A DNA stretch of 64,000 nucleotides. Origin: Sphingomicrobium arenosum. GTDB lineage: Bacteria; Pseudomonadota; Alphaproteobacteria; Sphingomonadales; Sphingomonadaceae. Below are positions 51,827 through 58,345 of the stretch, one piece after another. The stretch lies in assembly GCF_026157085.1 (NCBI RefSeq), contig NZ_JANPVN010000001.1:496001-560000 (forward strand), given 5' to 3'. The position numbers and the translations under genes are program-made. Under the pieces are notes generated by a model. That model had not been told where the DNA came from and searched no databases. It saw nothing but the letters and a program-made list of their open reading frames with translations. The first letter of the stretch is position 1, and each line of letters opens with the position of its first letter.

Positions 51827-52312
51827 TCAAGCGCTGTTGTTTGGTGAGACCCTATGCGATGCTGCAAGCCTGTATATTAGGCTGGTCAGCAGTAATGAGT
51901 GCGCGACGACGGCCAATCCCGTGAAGAAGATCTCACTACTTGGGCACTCGTAAATTTTCAGCACCTGAAACCCGTCGTGGGGATAGGGGCGTTGATCACA
52001 ATAGGTATCGGCCCAGTAAACGTAGTGGTTCAATGTCCCCGTCGCGATACAGAGTGCGCCAATAGCCAGGAGCGAATTTGAAGGGGCGGATTTCAGCACC
52101 AACTCACGTGCACCGAGCCCCGCCACTAGCCAATAGATCGCTAACAAGGACAGCGGATATATCAGAGTATCGGACGCGACCCATCGCTTAAATTCGATTT
52201 CGATATAGTCGTCGGCCCCCGAGGGAGCGGCGAGATATAACGCCAAGCAGAAGAGTACAATGCACCCCGCGCAAACGGCGAATCCGACTAATGCTCTTTG
52301 CGCGTTTTGCAC
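51827..52312 (-). CDS. hypothetical membrane protein
   Basis: This protein of about 161 residues has four hydrophobic segments (roughly 8-28, 50-68, 75-95 and 135-155) and a short Cys-containing loop between segments three and four (YWADTYCDQRPYPHDG). It is not recognised. The GTG at 52312 is preferred because GGGGG precedes it by five bases; a TTG at 52336 would extend it by eight residues. It lies between two copies of the dispersed repeat, in the opposite direction to both. Confidence 0.6.
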   Translation of the reverse strand: MQNAQRALVGFAVCAGCIVLFCLALYLAAPSGADDYIEIEFKRWVASDTLIYPLSLLAIYWLVAGLGARELVLKSAPSNSLLAIGALCIATGTLNHYVYWADTYCDQRPYPHDGFQVLKIYECPSSEIFFTGLAVVAHSLLLTSLIYRLAASHRVSPNNSA

Positions 52313-52358
52313 CAAGACCCCCAATAACCAAAGCAAGGCGTAGCGTTAATTGCAGATC

Positions 52359-52410
52359 GTCCGCAATGGGGTCGATGACCGCCAGGTCGCTTTCGGGGTT
52401 GAAAGCGGAC
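52359..52410 (+). repeat. dispersed repeat, long form
   Basis: GTCCGCAATGGGGTCGATG, then GGTCGCTTTCGGGGTTGAAA and GCGGAC. Ends are an inverted repeat (GTCCGC/GCGGAC), so the unit could fold into a hairpin. Confidence 0.85.
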
Positions 52411-52505
52411 TATCGTTTCATGGTTAGAGACTGGCCTGATCTGCCGAAAACAGAGAGAATATCTGATGCTCCTCGGCTATCGATCGGTCTGCAGTAGTTT
52501 CGGAG

Positions 52506-53051
52506 ATGTCGTGGGCGGATATGAGGCTTGAGCGCTATTGGCCGGTAGCGGCGATCGTCATCGTGGGAGCACTAACGCTTCTGGGCTGGTATGCGTTGTC
52601 GCCTCGCTTGGCGATCGCTCAACTAGGCGATGGGAATATCGCGCCGGGAAAATTGACGGAGCTCTACGATCGGGAGAGGGTGAGGTCGGCCTTCGAAAGG
52701 CAGATGCTGCCGCAGGTCGAGACGTATCCGCCGCCGCTGACAAAAGGCGTTATATTGGATGCGATGTCTGATCCACGCGCTGTCAGAGCATTCGTCGTCG
52801 AGCCATACGGAGACTGGCAATTCGCAGCAGCCAAGGGACTGCCCGACGAGTTCATCACCAAGGAGCGGGCGGATGTGATGCCGCGCATATTGCAGACCAG
52901 TGAGAACTGGGAGTTAAGGCGGACAGGGTTCGATGAATTCGTGGCTACTCCATCCGGACGCCAAGGCCAAAAAGGCAACTCGTATCGGTTCGAGCGCGAC
53001 GGAATAGGCTGGCGCTTGGTCGCCATCGAATTGACGACGACAATCAGGTGA
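52506..53051 (+). CDS. DUF2939-like membrane-anchored protein
   Basis: This 181-residue protein has one N-terminal membrane helix (about residues 12-32) and an extracytoplasmic domain. The pattern WYALSPRLAIAQLGDGNI, followed by KLTELYDRERVRSAFERQM, resembles DUF2939 proteins (a Tyr-rich helix start, then a D..RVR motif), but I am not certain. Function is unknown. An ATG at 52521 (MRLERYWP) is an alternative start. Repeat copies lie on both sides. Confidence 0.55.
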   Translation: MSWADMRLERYWPVAAIVIVGALTLLGWYALSPRLAIAQLGDGNIAPGKLTELYDRERVRSAFERQMLPQVETYPPPLTKGVILDAMSDPRAVRAFVVEPYGDWQFAAAKGLPDEFITKERADVMPRILQTSENWELRRTGFDEFVATPSGRQGQKGNSYRFERDGIGWRLVAIELTTTIR

Positions 53052-53074
53052 CGACAAGGTGTCGGTCGCATCGC

Positions 53075-53120
53075 GACTGCGGTCGATCGCCGCCTTCCCG
53101 GTTTCGTGGTGTAATGCGGA
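53075..53120 (+). repeat. dispersed repeat, decayed long form
   Basis: CTGCGGTCGATCGCCGCC then CCCGGTTTCGTGGTGTAATG and CGGA. Recognisable only by order and spacing next to better copies. Confidence 0.45.
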
Positions 53121-53126
53121 TAAAGG

Positions 53127-53582
53127 CTAGTCCACCACCTTGAAAGAAACAGCAGCGCCGTCCGGCAAGTCCTTCACCGATTTGAACAGATCTGCTGTCA
53201 GCGAGAACCACTCGCTCCAGGGCGCCACCCAGACGTTTGCCACCGTATATGTGCCTCCGAGGATTGGTGGCACGGTGAAGGCGTAACACTGCCTGTCCTC
53301 TAATATCAGACCTGCCGCGCGACATTCATCTGCCAAATCAGCAAGCAACCAGTTCTGGTCGTCGTTCTGAATCCGCCGCCAGAATGCCTCTTCGCTATTG
53401 CTGCCCTTCTCGGAAAAGCATTCGCCTCTCTCGAGTAAATGAACGCCGCCGTCCGAGCCCAAGATGAAGGCATCGCCAAAAAGGCTCGTGCGCAGGATAC
53501 GTGGGCCCGCTGGTAAGATCGAGGACCACGCTTCGAGGTCCGTGTGGTTGGCAGCACTAGGCAGAATATATGCGGACACCAT
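53127..53582 (-). CDS. T6SS immunity-like protein (Tdi1/DUF1851 type)
   Basis: This 151-residue soluble protein follows the order typical of DUF1851/Tdi1-like immunity domains: SLFGDAFILGSDGGVHLLERGE, a helical middle, then RQCYAFTVPPILGGTYTVAN and LTADLFKSV at the end. The matched pattern is an LFGDxF strand followed by a Y.F.P..LGG turn. Related proteins protect against type VI effectors. No effector gene is nearby. No clear ribosome site precedes the ATG at 53582. It is the second orphan immunity-like gene in this stretch. Confidence 0.55.
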   Translation of the reverse strand: MVSAYILPSAANHTDLEAWSSILPAGPRILRTSLFGDAFILGSDGGVHLLERGECFSEKGSNSEEAFWRRIQNDDQNWLLADLADECRAAGLILEDRQCYAFTVPPILGGTYTVANVWVAPWSEWFSLTADLFKSVKDLPDGAAVSFKVVD

Positions 53583-53609
53583 CCGGAAGGAATGGCGGAA
53601 CCGTTGGAC

Positions 53610-53660
53610 GTCCGCAACGGGGTCGGTGACGGCAGGGTCGGTTTCGGGGTGGGAAGCGGA
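53610..53660 (+). repeat. dispersed repeat, long form
   Basis: GTCCGCAACGGGGTCGGTG, then GGTCGGTTTCGGGGTGGGAA and GCGGA. Lies between the Tdi1-like gene and the Hsp20 terminator. Confidence 0.85.
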
Positions 53661-53689
53661 AAGGCAGACTTGAGCAGTGGACCTATCGC

Positions 53690-53725
53690 AAAAGCCCCGA
53701 CCGGCTACTGCCGATCGGGGCTCTT
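53690..53725 (-). terminator. rho-independent terminator of the hsp20 gene
   Basis: AGCCCCGA (53693-53700) pairs with TCGGGGCT (53715-53722). On the minus strand the stem is followed by TTTT. It lies 33 bases after the hsp20 stop. Confidence 0.75.
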
Positions 53726-53754
53726 CTTCAGTCAGCGGTCATCAGCCAGCCGGT

Positions 53755-54222
53755 TCAGGCCGTTTCGCGGGCCTTGTTATCGATCTTCTTCTGGCCGGCA
53801 TCAGTGGCCCCGCCGATCTCGATCGTCCGCGGCTTCATGGCTTCCGGAATTTCGCGGACGAGGCTGATCGACAGCAGCCCGTCGTGGAGGTCCGCGCCGG
53901 TCACATGAATATGATCGGCAAGGCCGAACCGCCGTTCGAATTCCCGGGTCGCAATCCCGCGATGGACATAGTCGGTGCCGTCTTCGTCGGACCTCTTGCC
54001 CCTCACGATCAGCTGGTTCTGCTGCGCCGTGATGTCGATATCGTCGCGGCGAAAGCCGGCAACGGCGAGGTCGATGCGATATTCGTCATCGCCGACCATC
54101 ACCAGATCGAAGGGCGGATAATTGTCGCCATTGCCGACATGGCTCTCTTCTAGCATGTCGAACAGTCGGTCGAACCCGATCGTCGACCGGCGGAAGGGCG
54201 AAAAGTCGAATGCACTACGCAT
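53755..54222 (-). CDS. small heat shock protein Hsp20 (IbpA-like)
   Basis: This 155-residue holdase chaperone starts with MRSAFDFSPFRRSTIGFDRLF, usual for proteobacterial IbpA. The alpha-crystallin domain spans about residues 38-130 (YRIDLAVAGFRRDDIDIT, then NQLIVRGKR, REFERRFGL and LHDGLLSISLVREIP); the C-terminal IxI-type motif is RTIEI. It binds unfolding proteins during heat stress. Its 5' leader shows a ROSE-like thermosensor and a heat-shock-type -35, so control is probably both RpoH-driven and translational. It is a single-gene unit between repeats. Confidence 0.93.
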   Translation of the reverse strand: MRSAFDFSPFRRSTIGFDRLFDMLEESHVGNGDNYPPFDLVMVGDDEYRIDLAVAGFRRDDIDITAQQNQLIVRGKRSDEDGTDYVHRGIATREFERRFGLADHIHVTGADLHDGLLSISLVREIPEAMKPRTIEIGGATDAGQKKIDNKARETA

Positions 54223-54228
54223 GGTTCA

Positions 54229-54316
54229 GTCCTCCTTCTTGAGCAACGATGGATAAGGAGGGCTCGCCGATCACCGGCGAACCGATCCTCGACTGCCGGA
54301 CCCGATGGCATCCGGC
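54229..54316 (-). promoter_or_regulatory. ROSE-like RNA thermometer in the hsp20 leader
   Basis: The minus-strand leader holds three hairpins in series. The first is GCCGGA..TCCGGC (54295-54316) and the second TTCGCCG/CGGCGA (54264-54280). The last is GTTGCTC..AGGAGGAC (54229-54247), where TTGCT pairs imperfectly with the ribosome site AGGAGG leaving a bulged G. The T(T/C)GCT element opposite the ribosome site is the hallmark of ROSE thermometers found upstream of alphaproteobacterial small heat shock genes. Confidence 0.7.
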
Positions 54317-54327
54317 ATCGAAGAAAT

Positions 54328-54352
54328 ATTTCGCCTCGATCGGATTTCAAGA
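54328..54352 (-). promoter_or_regulatory. heat-shock-type promoter (RpoH-like) of hsp20
   Basis: On the minus strand CTCTTGAAATCC gives a good RpoH -35 (CTTGAAA). About 11 bases later CGAAATATTT is at -10 distance but is a poor match to CCCATNT. Transcription from here would include the full ROSE-like leader. Confidence 0.45.
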
Positions 54353-54389
54353 GGGATGGAGGGGTACGAGTGCGAGCGATTGACGCACG

Positions 54390-54411
54390 GCCGGTTTGGG
54401 GTGGAAAGCTG
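54390..54411 (+). repeat. dispersed repeat, right-half fragment
   Basis: GCCGGTTTGGGGTGGAAAGC followed by TG. Only the right half of the long form remains, between the hsp20 promoter and the hydrolase gene. Confidence 0.55.
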
Positions 54412-54503
54412 ATACTAGTACGCGCTCAATACCTGTGTGGCCTTAAGACCTTGTCCCGACGTCTCTAATTCGACATCCTCGAACCCAAACAAGGGGAGAT
54501 CGA

Positions 54504-55391
54504 ATGAAATGTGTCGCTCTCATACTGTCGGCATTCCTTACGGGCTGCACGACCACGAGCACTGACAGGGTCGTGGAGCAAGATAGCGCTGCTTCTAGCA
54601 TTGCGAGGTCGGTCGCTGCCCAAAATGCACCCGAGCGACTGATCTATCGTCAGTTCGGAGACGAAACTCTTTCGGCCTTTGTGTTCGAACCGGATGCAAC
54701 GCGCACCAGCGACGAAGCTGTCCTTCTGTTTCATGGCGGAGGATATTTTACGGGTGGTCCGCAGTCCACTTTCATGGCGGCGAAAGCGTTTGCATCGGTA
54801 GGCATTACAGCAGTGTCAATTCAGTATCGATTAGCAGACGATATAAATACACCTATCGAAGCGCTTTCCGACGCCTGCCACGCACTACGTTGGGTGCGAA
54901 CAGATGAGCAGTTCAGTCATATCGACGACGCCAAAGTCGCTCTTTTCGGCGTATCGGCGGGGGCGCACTTGGCGGCTAACTTGGTTACGCATGGGTGCGA
55001 AAGCCCCGTAGCCCCTCCTTCTGCCTTGTTGCTCAGCTCTGCGAGTATTGAAGTAATGAGTTTCGCTGATCGCTTCCGGTCTCTTCTTCACAATCGGGCA
55101 GAGCCAGAAGCCCACTCTCCTTTGCATAATATGGAGACTGCCCTCCCTCCCGTCGCGATGGCACACGGGGAGATGGATGGATTGGCTCCAATCTCCACAG
55201 TCGAAGAATTTTGTGCTCGCCAGATCGAGCTGGGTGGAAAATGCGAGCTGAGACGTTTTCCGGAGAGAGGGCATTTGATGTCCCGGAATCTAGACCAACA
55301 GATACCAGGTCCAAGTTTCGATCCCGATCCTTCTGACCTCGCAGAAAGCTTCGCGTTCTTCATCGACTTCCTTGAGCAAAACACCGATTGA
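54504..55391 (+). CDS. alpha/beta-hydrolase lipoprotein (HSL-type esterase)
   Basis: This 295-residue protein has a lipoprotein signal with lipobox LTGC (Cys15). The alpha/beta-hydrolase fold shows the oxyanion motif HGGGYF, the nucleophile elbow GVSAGAH (Ser), a likely acid in AHGEMDGLAPI and His in PERGHLM. This is the arrangement of hormone-sensitive-lipase-type carboxylesterases acting on short-chain esters. It is predicted to be anchored in the outer or inner membrane facing the periplasm. ribosome site GGGGAG precedes the ATG. It is less GC-rich than the core genes and sits between repeat copies. Confidence 0.85.
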   Translation: MKCVALILSAFLTGCTTTSTDRVVEQDSAASSIARSVAAQNAPERLIYRQFGDETLSAFVFEPDATRTSDEAVLLFHGGGYFTGGPQSTFMAAKAFASVGITAVSIQYRLADDINTPIEALSDACHALRWVRTDEQFSHIDDAKVALFGVSAGAHLAANLVTHGCESPVAPPSALLLSSASIEVMSFADRFRSLLHNRAEPEAHSPLHNMETALPPVAMAHGEMDGLAPISTVEEFCARQIELGGKCELRRFPERGHLMSRNLDQQIPGPSFDPDPSDLAESFAFFIDFLEQNTD

Positions 55392-55405
55392 GAACACTCG
55401 CCTCC

Positions 55406-55437
55406 AACGTCCGCAATTGGGGTCGTTAGCGGACGTT
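55406..55437 (+). repeat. dispersed repeat, short form with perfect arms
   Basis: AACGTCCGC and GCGGACGTT form a perfect 9-bp inverted repeat around AATTGGGGTCGTTA. It is the best-preserved short form and shows the unit is a hairpin-forming palindrome. Confidence 0.85.
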
Positions 55438-55487
55438 GAGACCTCGCTCTCGCTCAACGGCTGCTTTAATCTGGGGCGAAACCAAGA

Positions 55488-55511
55488 GCGGACCGTCCGC
55501 TACCGGCCCGG
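55488..55511 (+). repeat. dispersed repeat, GCGGAC..CGGCCC form
   Basis: GCGGACCGTCCGCTACCGG then CCCGG. The same words start the left flank of the recombinase module. It ends two bases before the IS left end. Confidence 0.7.
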
Positions 55512-55512
55512 A

Positions 55513-56398
55513 GGTCTTATCAGACCAAATGCACCGACCGTTAAGGAGGGAAGGGTAGGGCGGGTCTTGTCAGACCAAATGCACCGACCGTTAGGGAGGG
55601 AAGGGTAGGGCGGCACAATGCCTCGTCGCAAAGTCGCACCTTCACCCTTCCGCTACTTCAACTCTTCGCCGGAAATCATCCGCCTGGCGGTGATGATGTA
55701 TGTGAACTACCCGCTGTTGCTGCGTAACGTCGAGGACCTGCTGTTCGAGCGCGGCATCGACATCACGCACGAGACCGTGCGCTACTGGTGGAACCGGTTC
55801 GGCCCGCTGTTCGCCGGCGACATCCGCCGACAGCGTGTGTCGAGGATGCGCGGCTTTCGACATTGGAAATGGCACCTCGACGAAATGGTGGTGAAGGTGA
55901 ACGGCAAACACCGTTATCTCTGGCGCGCCGTCGATCACGAAGGCGAGATCCTTGAGAGCTATGTCACGAGGGAGCGCGACAAGCAGGCTGCGCTCCGCTT
56001 CATGAAGAAGGCGCTGAAGCGTTACGGCAGGGCCGAGACGATCATCACCGACGGCCTTCGCTCCTACGCAGCAGCCATGAGTGACCTCGGTAATGCCGGC
56101 CGCCAGGAGGTCGGTCGTCATCTCAACAACCGGGTCGAAAACTCACACTTACCGTTCCGACGAAGAGAGCGGGCGATGCAGCGGTTCCGACAGGTGAAGA
56201 GCTTCCAGAAGTTCGCTTCCGTCCACGCCAACGTCCACAATCACTTCAATACCGAACGTCACCTTGTCGATCGCAACACCTTCAAACAGTGCCCCTCAGC
56301 AGCCCTGGCCGAGTGGCGGCAGCTGATGGGCTGAACCCGCGCCTCAAAGACATAGCTGTGCACAAACGTAGGAAAGTGCGACTTAGTCTGACAGCACC
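55513..56398 (+). mobile_element. IS6-family insertion sequence with duplicated left end
   Basis: The left terminal repeat GGTCTTGTCAGACCAAATGC (55563) matches the inverted right end, which reads GGTGCTGTCAGACTAAGT on the minus strand (to 56398). The first 50 bases of the element are tandemly duplicated: 55513-55562 and 55563-55612 differ at only two positions. One IS6-type transposase lies inside. No convincing 8-bp target duplication is seen on either choice of left end. The right end lies 15 bases beyond the stop of the response-regulator gene. Confidence 0.82.
55618..56334 (+). CDS. IS6-family transposase
   Basis: This 238-residue protein is full length for the family. The N-terminal HTH region includes FERGIDITHETVRYWWNRFG. 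The DDE catalytic triad is seen as WHLDEMVVKVNG (Asp), IITDGLRSYAAAM (Asp) and NNRVENSHLPFRRRERAMQ (Glu), followed by the typical RFRQVKSFQKFAS. IS6 elements move by replicative transposition that makes cointegrates and can bracket passenger DNA. GGGAGGG upstream provides a ribosome site. The frame is intact, so it may be active. Confidence 0.95.
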   Translation: MPRRKVAPSPFRYFNSSPEIIRLAVMMYVNYPLLLRNVEDLLFERGIDITHETVRYWWNRFGPLFAGDIRRQRVSRMRGFRHWKWHLDEMVVKVNGKHRYLWRAVDHEGEILESYVTRERDKQAALRFMKKALKRYGRAETIITDGLRSYAAAMSDLGNAGRQEVGRHLNNRVENSHLPFRRRERAMQRFRQVKSFQKFASVHANVHNHFNTERHLVDRNTFKQCPSAALAEWRQLMG

Positions 56399-56413
56399 TC
56401 TGTTCGGCTATCT

Positions 56414-57058
56414 CTATCCCAACAGCCCCGCTCGTATGGCTTTGAGCGCGGCGCGGGTGCGGTCGCGGGCATCGAGCTTGAGCAGGAGGTTCGACACGTG
56501 ATTTTTCACCGTGCCCTCGGCGATCTCCAGCGCGTCGGCAATTTCGCGGTTGCTGCAGCCGGCGCAAATGAGATGGAGGACGTCCTGTTCGCGCGACGTC
56601 AGGGGCTCGATCGCCTCGTCCCGCCTCCCCGGGGCCGGGCCGCGCCGGATTGCGGCGACAAGGCTCGCGGAGATGCCCGGGTGCAGCGCGGTACGCTCAT
56701 CCGCCAGCGCGCGGATCGCGCTCGCAAGATCGTCGAGCGATACATCCTTGAGCATCACGCCTTTGGCCCCGGCTCGAATGGCCGCGATGACCGCTTCGCT
56801 GTCATCGAAGGTGGTGAGGACGAGCGTCGGCGGCTGTCGCCCTTCGCGCAACAGTCGTTCGAGGACTGCGATCCCGTCGACGCGCGGCATGCGAATGTCG
56901 AGCAGCATGACGTCGGGCCGCAGGACGTCCAACTGATCGATCGCGTCGAGGCCGTCGCTAGCCTCGCCGATGACCTCGATATCGGGCAACAGGTCCAGCA
57001 ATCCCCGGATGCCCTGACGCACGAGCATCTGGTCATCGACGAGAAAGACGCGGATCAT
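56414..57058 (-). CDS. NarL/LuxR-family response regulator
   Basis: This 214-residue protein has an N-terminal receiver domain (MIRVFLVDDQMLVRQGIRGLL; phosphoacceptor Asp in VMLLDIRMPRVDG; Thr/Lys in LTTFDD and GVMLKDVS) and a C-terminal LuxR-type helix-turn-helix (LTSREQDVLHLICAGCSNREIADAL, EGTVKNHVSNLL). The start at 57058 overlaps the kinase stop (ATGA), so the pair is translationally coupled. Targets are unknown; the divergent TonB receptor and hydrolase genes are the nearest candidates. An IS6 element lies just beyond its stop. Confidence 0.92.
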   Translation of the reverse strand: MIRVFLVDDQMLVRQGIRGLLDLLPDIEVIGEASDGLDAIDQLDVLRPDVMLLDIRMPRVDGIAVLERLLREGRQPPTLVLTTFDDSEAVIAAIRAGAKGVMLKDVSLDDLASAIRALADERTALHPGISASLVAAIRRGPAPGRRDEAIEPLTSREQDVLHLICAGCSNREIADALEIAEGTVKNHVSNLLLKLDARDRTRAALKAIRAGLLG

Positions 57059-58206
57059 GCCGCTGTCGCACCTCCCATCGGGAGCCATGCGTCGATCGAA
57101 TAGCCCGGGTCGTTCAGGCGCGTGCCAGCAACGAGGCGGCCGCCGAGCCCTTCGATCCGCTCGCGCATCCCCCGTAACCCCGCACCAACGCCGCCATCGA
57201 CGACCGCGGCGCGCCCGTCGTCGACGGCGCGAAGCCGGACGCCGTCGCAGGTGGAGGATATGTCGAGCCAAAGATTGTCGGCCTCGGCGTGCCGGATGCA
57301 ATTGGTGACTGCCTCCTGGGCGCATCGCATCAGGGTGTGGGCCTGGCTCGGGGTCAACTGCAGGTTCGGTTCGAGCGCCAGGTGGATGCTGGGGTGGGGC
57401 ACGCTGCGCGCAAGCTGCGCCAAGTCGCTTTCGAGGCGGTCGAATTCGGTCGTGCGCATCGTCGCGACGACATCGCGCACTTTTTCAAGCAGCGATTTCG
57501 ACAGGTCCTTGGCGCGCGCGACGTGCGCGCGGACGGCAGCAGGATCGCTGGAATGGCTGGCGATCTCGAGCTGAAGGCCAAGCGCGGTCAGTTCATGTCC
57601 CCAGGCATCGTGGAGTTCGCGCGATATCCGCAGCCTCTCGTTGTCGCGAACGCTGGCCGACAGGAGCGATTGCGCCCGTTCGAGTTCGGCGTTGCTTCGG
57701 GCGAGCGCGGCGGAGGCGGCGATTTCGCGGCGCAACGCCTGCGCCGTGAACACGAGGAGGAGTTGGAGCGCGAAGGCCTTGCCGATGACCCAGCACAGGT
57801 CCGGATCGAGAGCCTGGGCGAGCGTCGCGACCACCGCCAAGGTCTGGGCGATCGTCCAGAGCACGGCTTTCCTGGGGCTGGTCACAAGTCCGACTTGCCA
57901 GGCGATGATCATGAGGAAGGCTGTCATCATCGCCCAGTTCACGAACATCGCCATCGCCATCACGCTGGCGACCTGCGCGAGGAACAGTAGCCAGCGCATG
58001 ACGGCCGGAAGCCGCAGGAGCATGGCGAGAGAGACCGCCATGACGAAAGCGCAGAATGCGGCGATCCATTGCCAGGTCACCACCTGTCCACGAATCGGTG
58101 TTCCATCCGCGAAATGCTCGAGGACCGGCCAGGCGAGCGTGACCGCGGTCGCCAGCGCAAGGAGGCAGAAAAGCAGGTCAGACCGACGGGATTGGTTGGT
58201 GATCAT
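57055..58206 (-). CDS. membrane sensor histidine kinase (HisKA_3 type)
   Basis: This protein of about 383 residues has five to six membrane helices in its first 180 residues and no evident extracellular sensor domain. A short coiled-coil follows. The HisKA_3 phosphoacceptor site is RISRELHDAWGHELTALGLQ, and the HATPase region includes LMRCAQEAVTNCIRHAEADN (N box) and GVGAGLRGMRERIEGLGG (G box). This is the DesK/NarX-like class that works with NarL-type regulators. The ATG at 58206 is favoured; an in-frame upstream start would add a Cys-rich stretch. Confidence 0.87.
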   Translation of the reverse strand: MITNQSRRSDLLFCLLALATAVTLAWPVLEHFADGTPIRGQVVTWQWIAAFCAFVMAVSLAMLLRLPAVMRWLLFLAQVASVMAMAMFVNWAMMTAFLMIIAWQVGLVTSPRKAVLWTIAQTLAVVATLAQALDPDLCWVIGKAFALQLLLVFTAQALRREIAASAALARSNAELERAQSLLSASVRDNERLRISRELHDAWGHELTALGLQLEIASHSSDPAAVRAHVARAKDLSKSLLEKVRDVVATMRTTEFDRLESDLAQLARSVPHPSIHLALEPNLQLTPSQAHTLMRCAQEAVTNCIRHAEADNLWLDISSTCDGVRLRAVDDGRAAVVDGGVGAGLRGMRERIEGLGGRLVAGTRLNDPGYSIDAWLPMGGATAA

Positions 58207-58345
58207 CGCGCGCGCAGACTGACACAGGTTGCAGCATCTCGCCATATGCCAAAAGTCATGAGCCGACCGCTGCCCTTCCGGCACTGGCGGCCGACCGCTC
58301 TGCTCGTCACGATTCACGCGCAAATTCCCAGGAGGAAAGTCGTCG

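Noticed and set aside
51760..53660. Classical integron attC sites
   Set aside because: The repeats lack the RYYYAAC and GTTRRRY core words, and no IntI-type insert is visible in the recombinase, so the integron comparison is to layout only.
55505..56406. 8-bp target duplication of the IS6 element
   Set aside because: Neither choice of left end gives matching 8-mers with the right flank.
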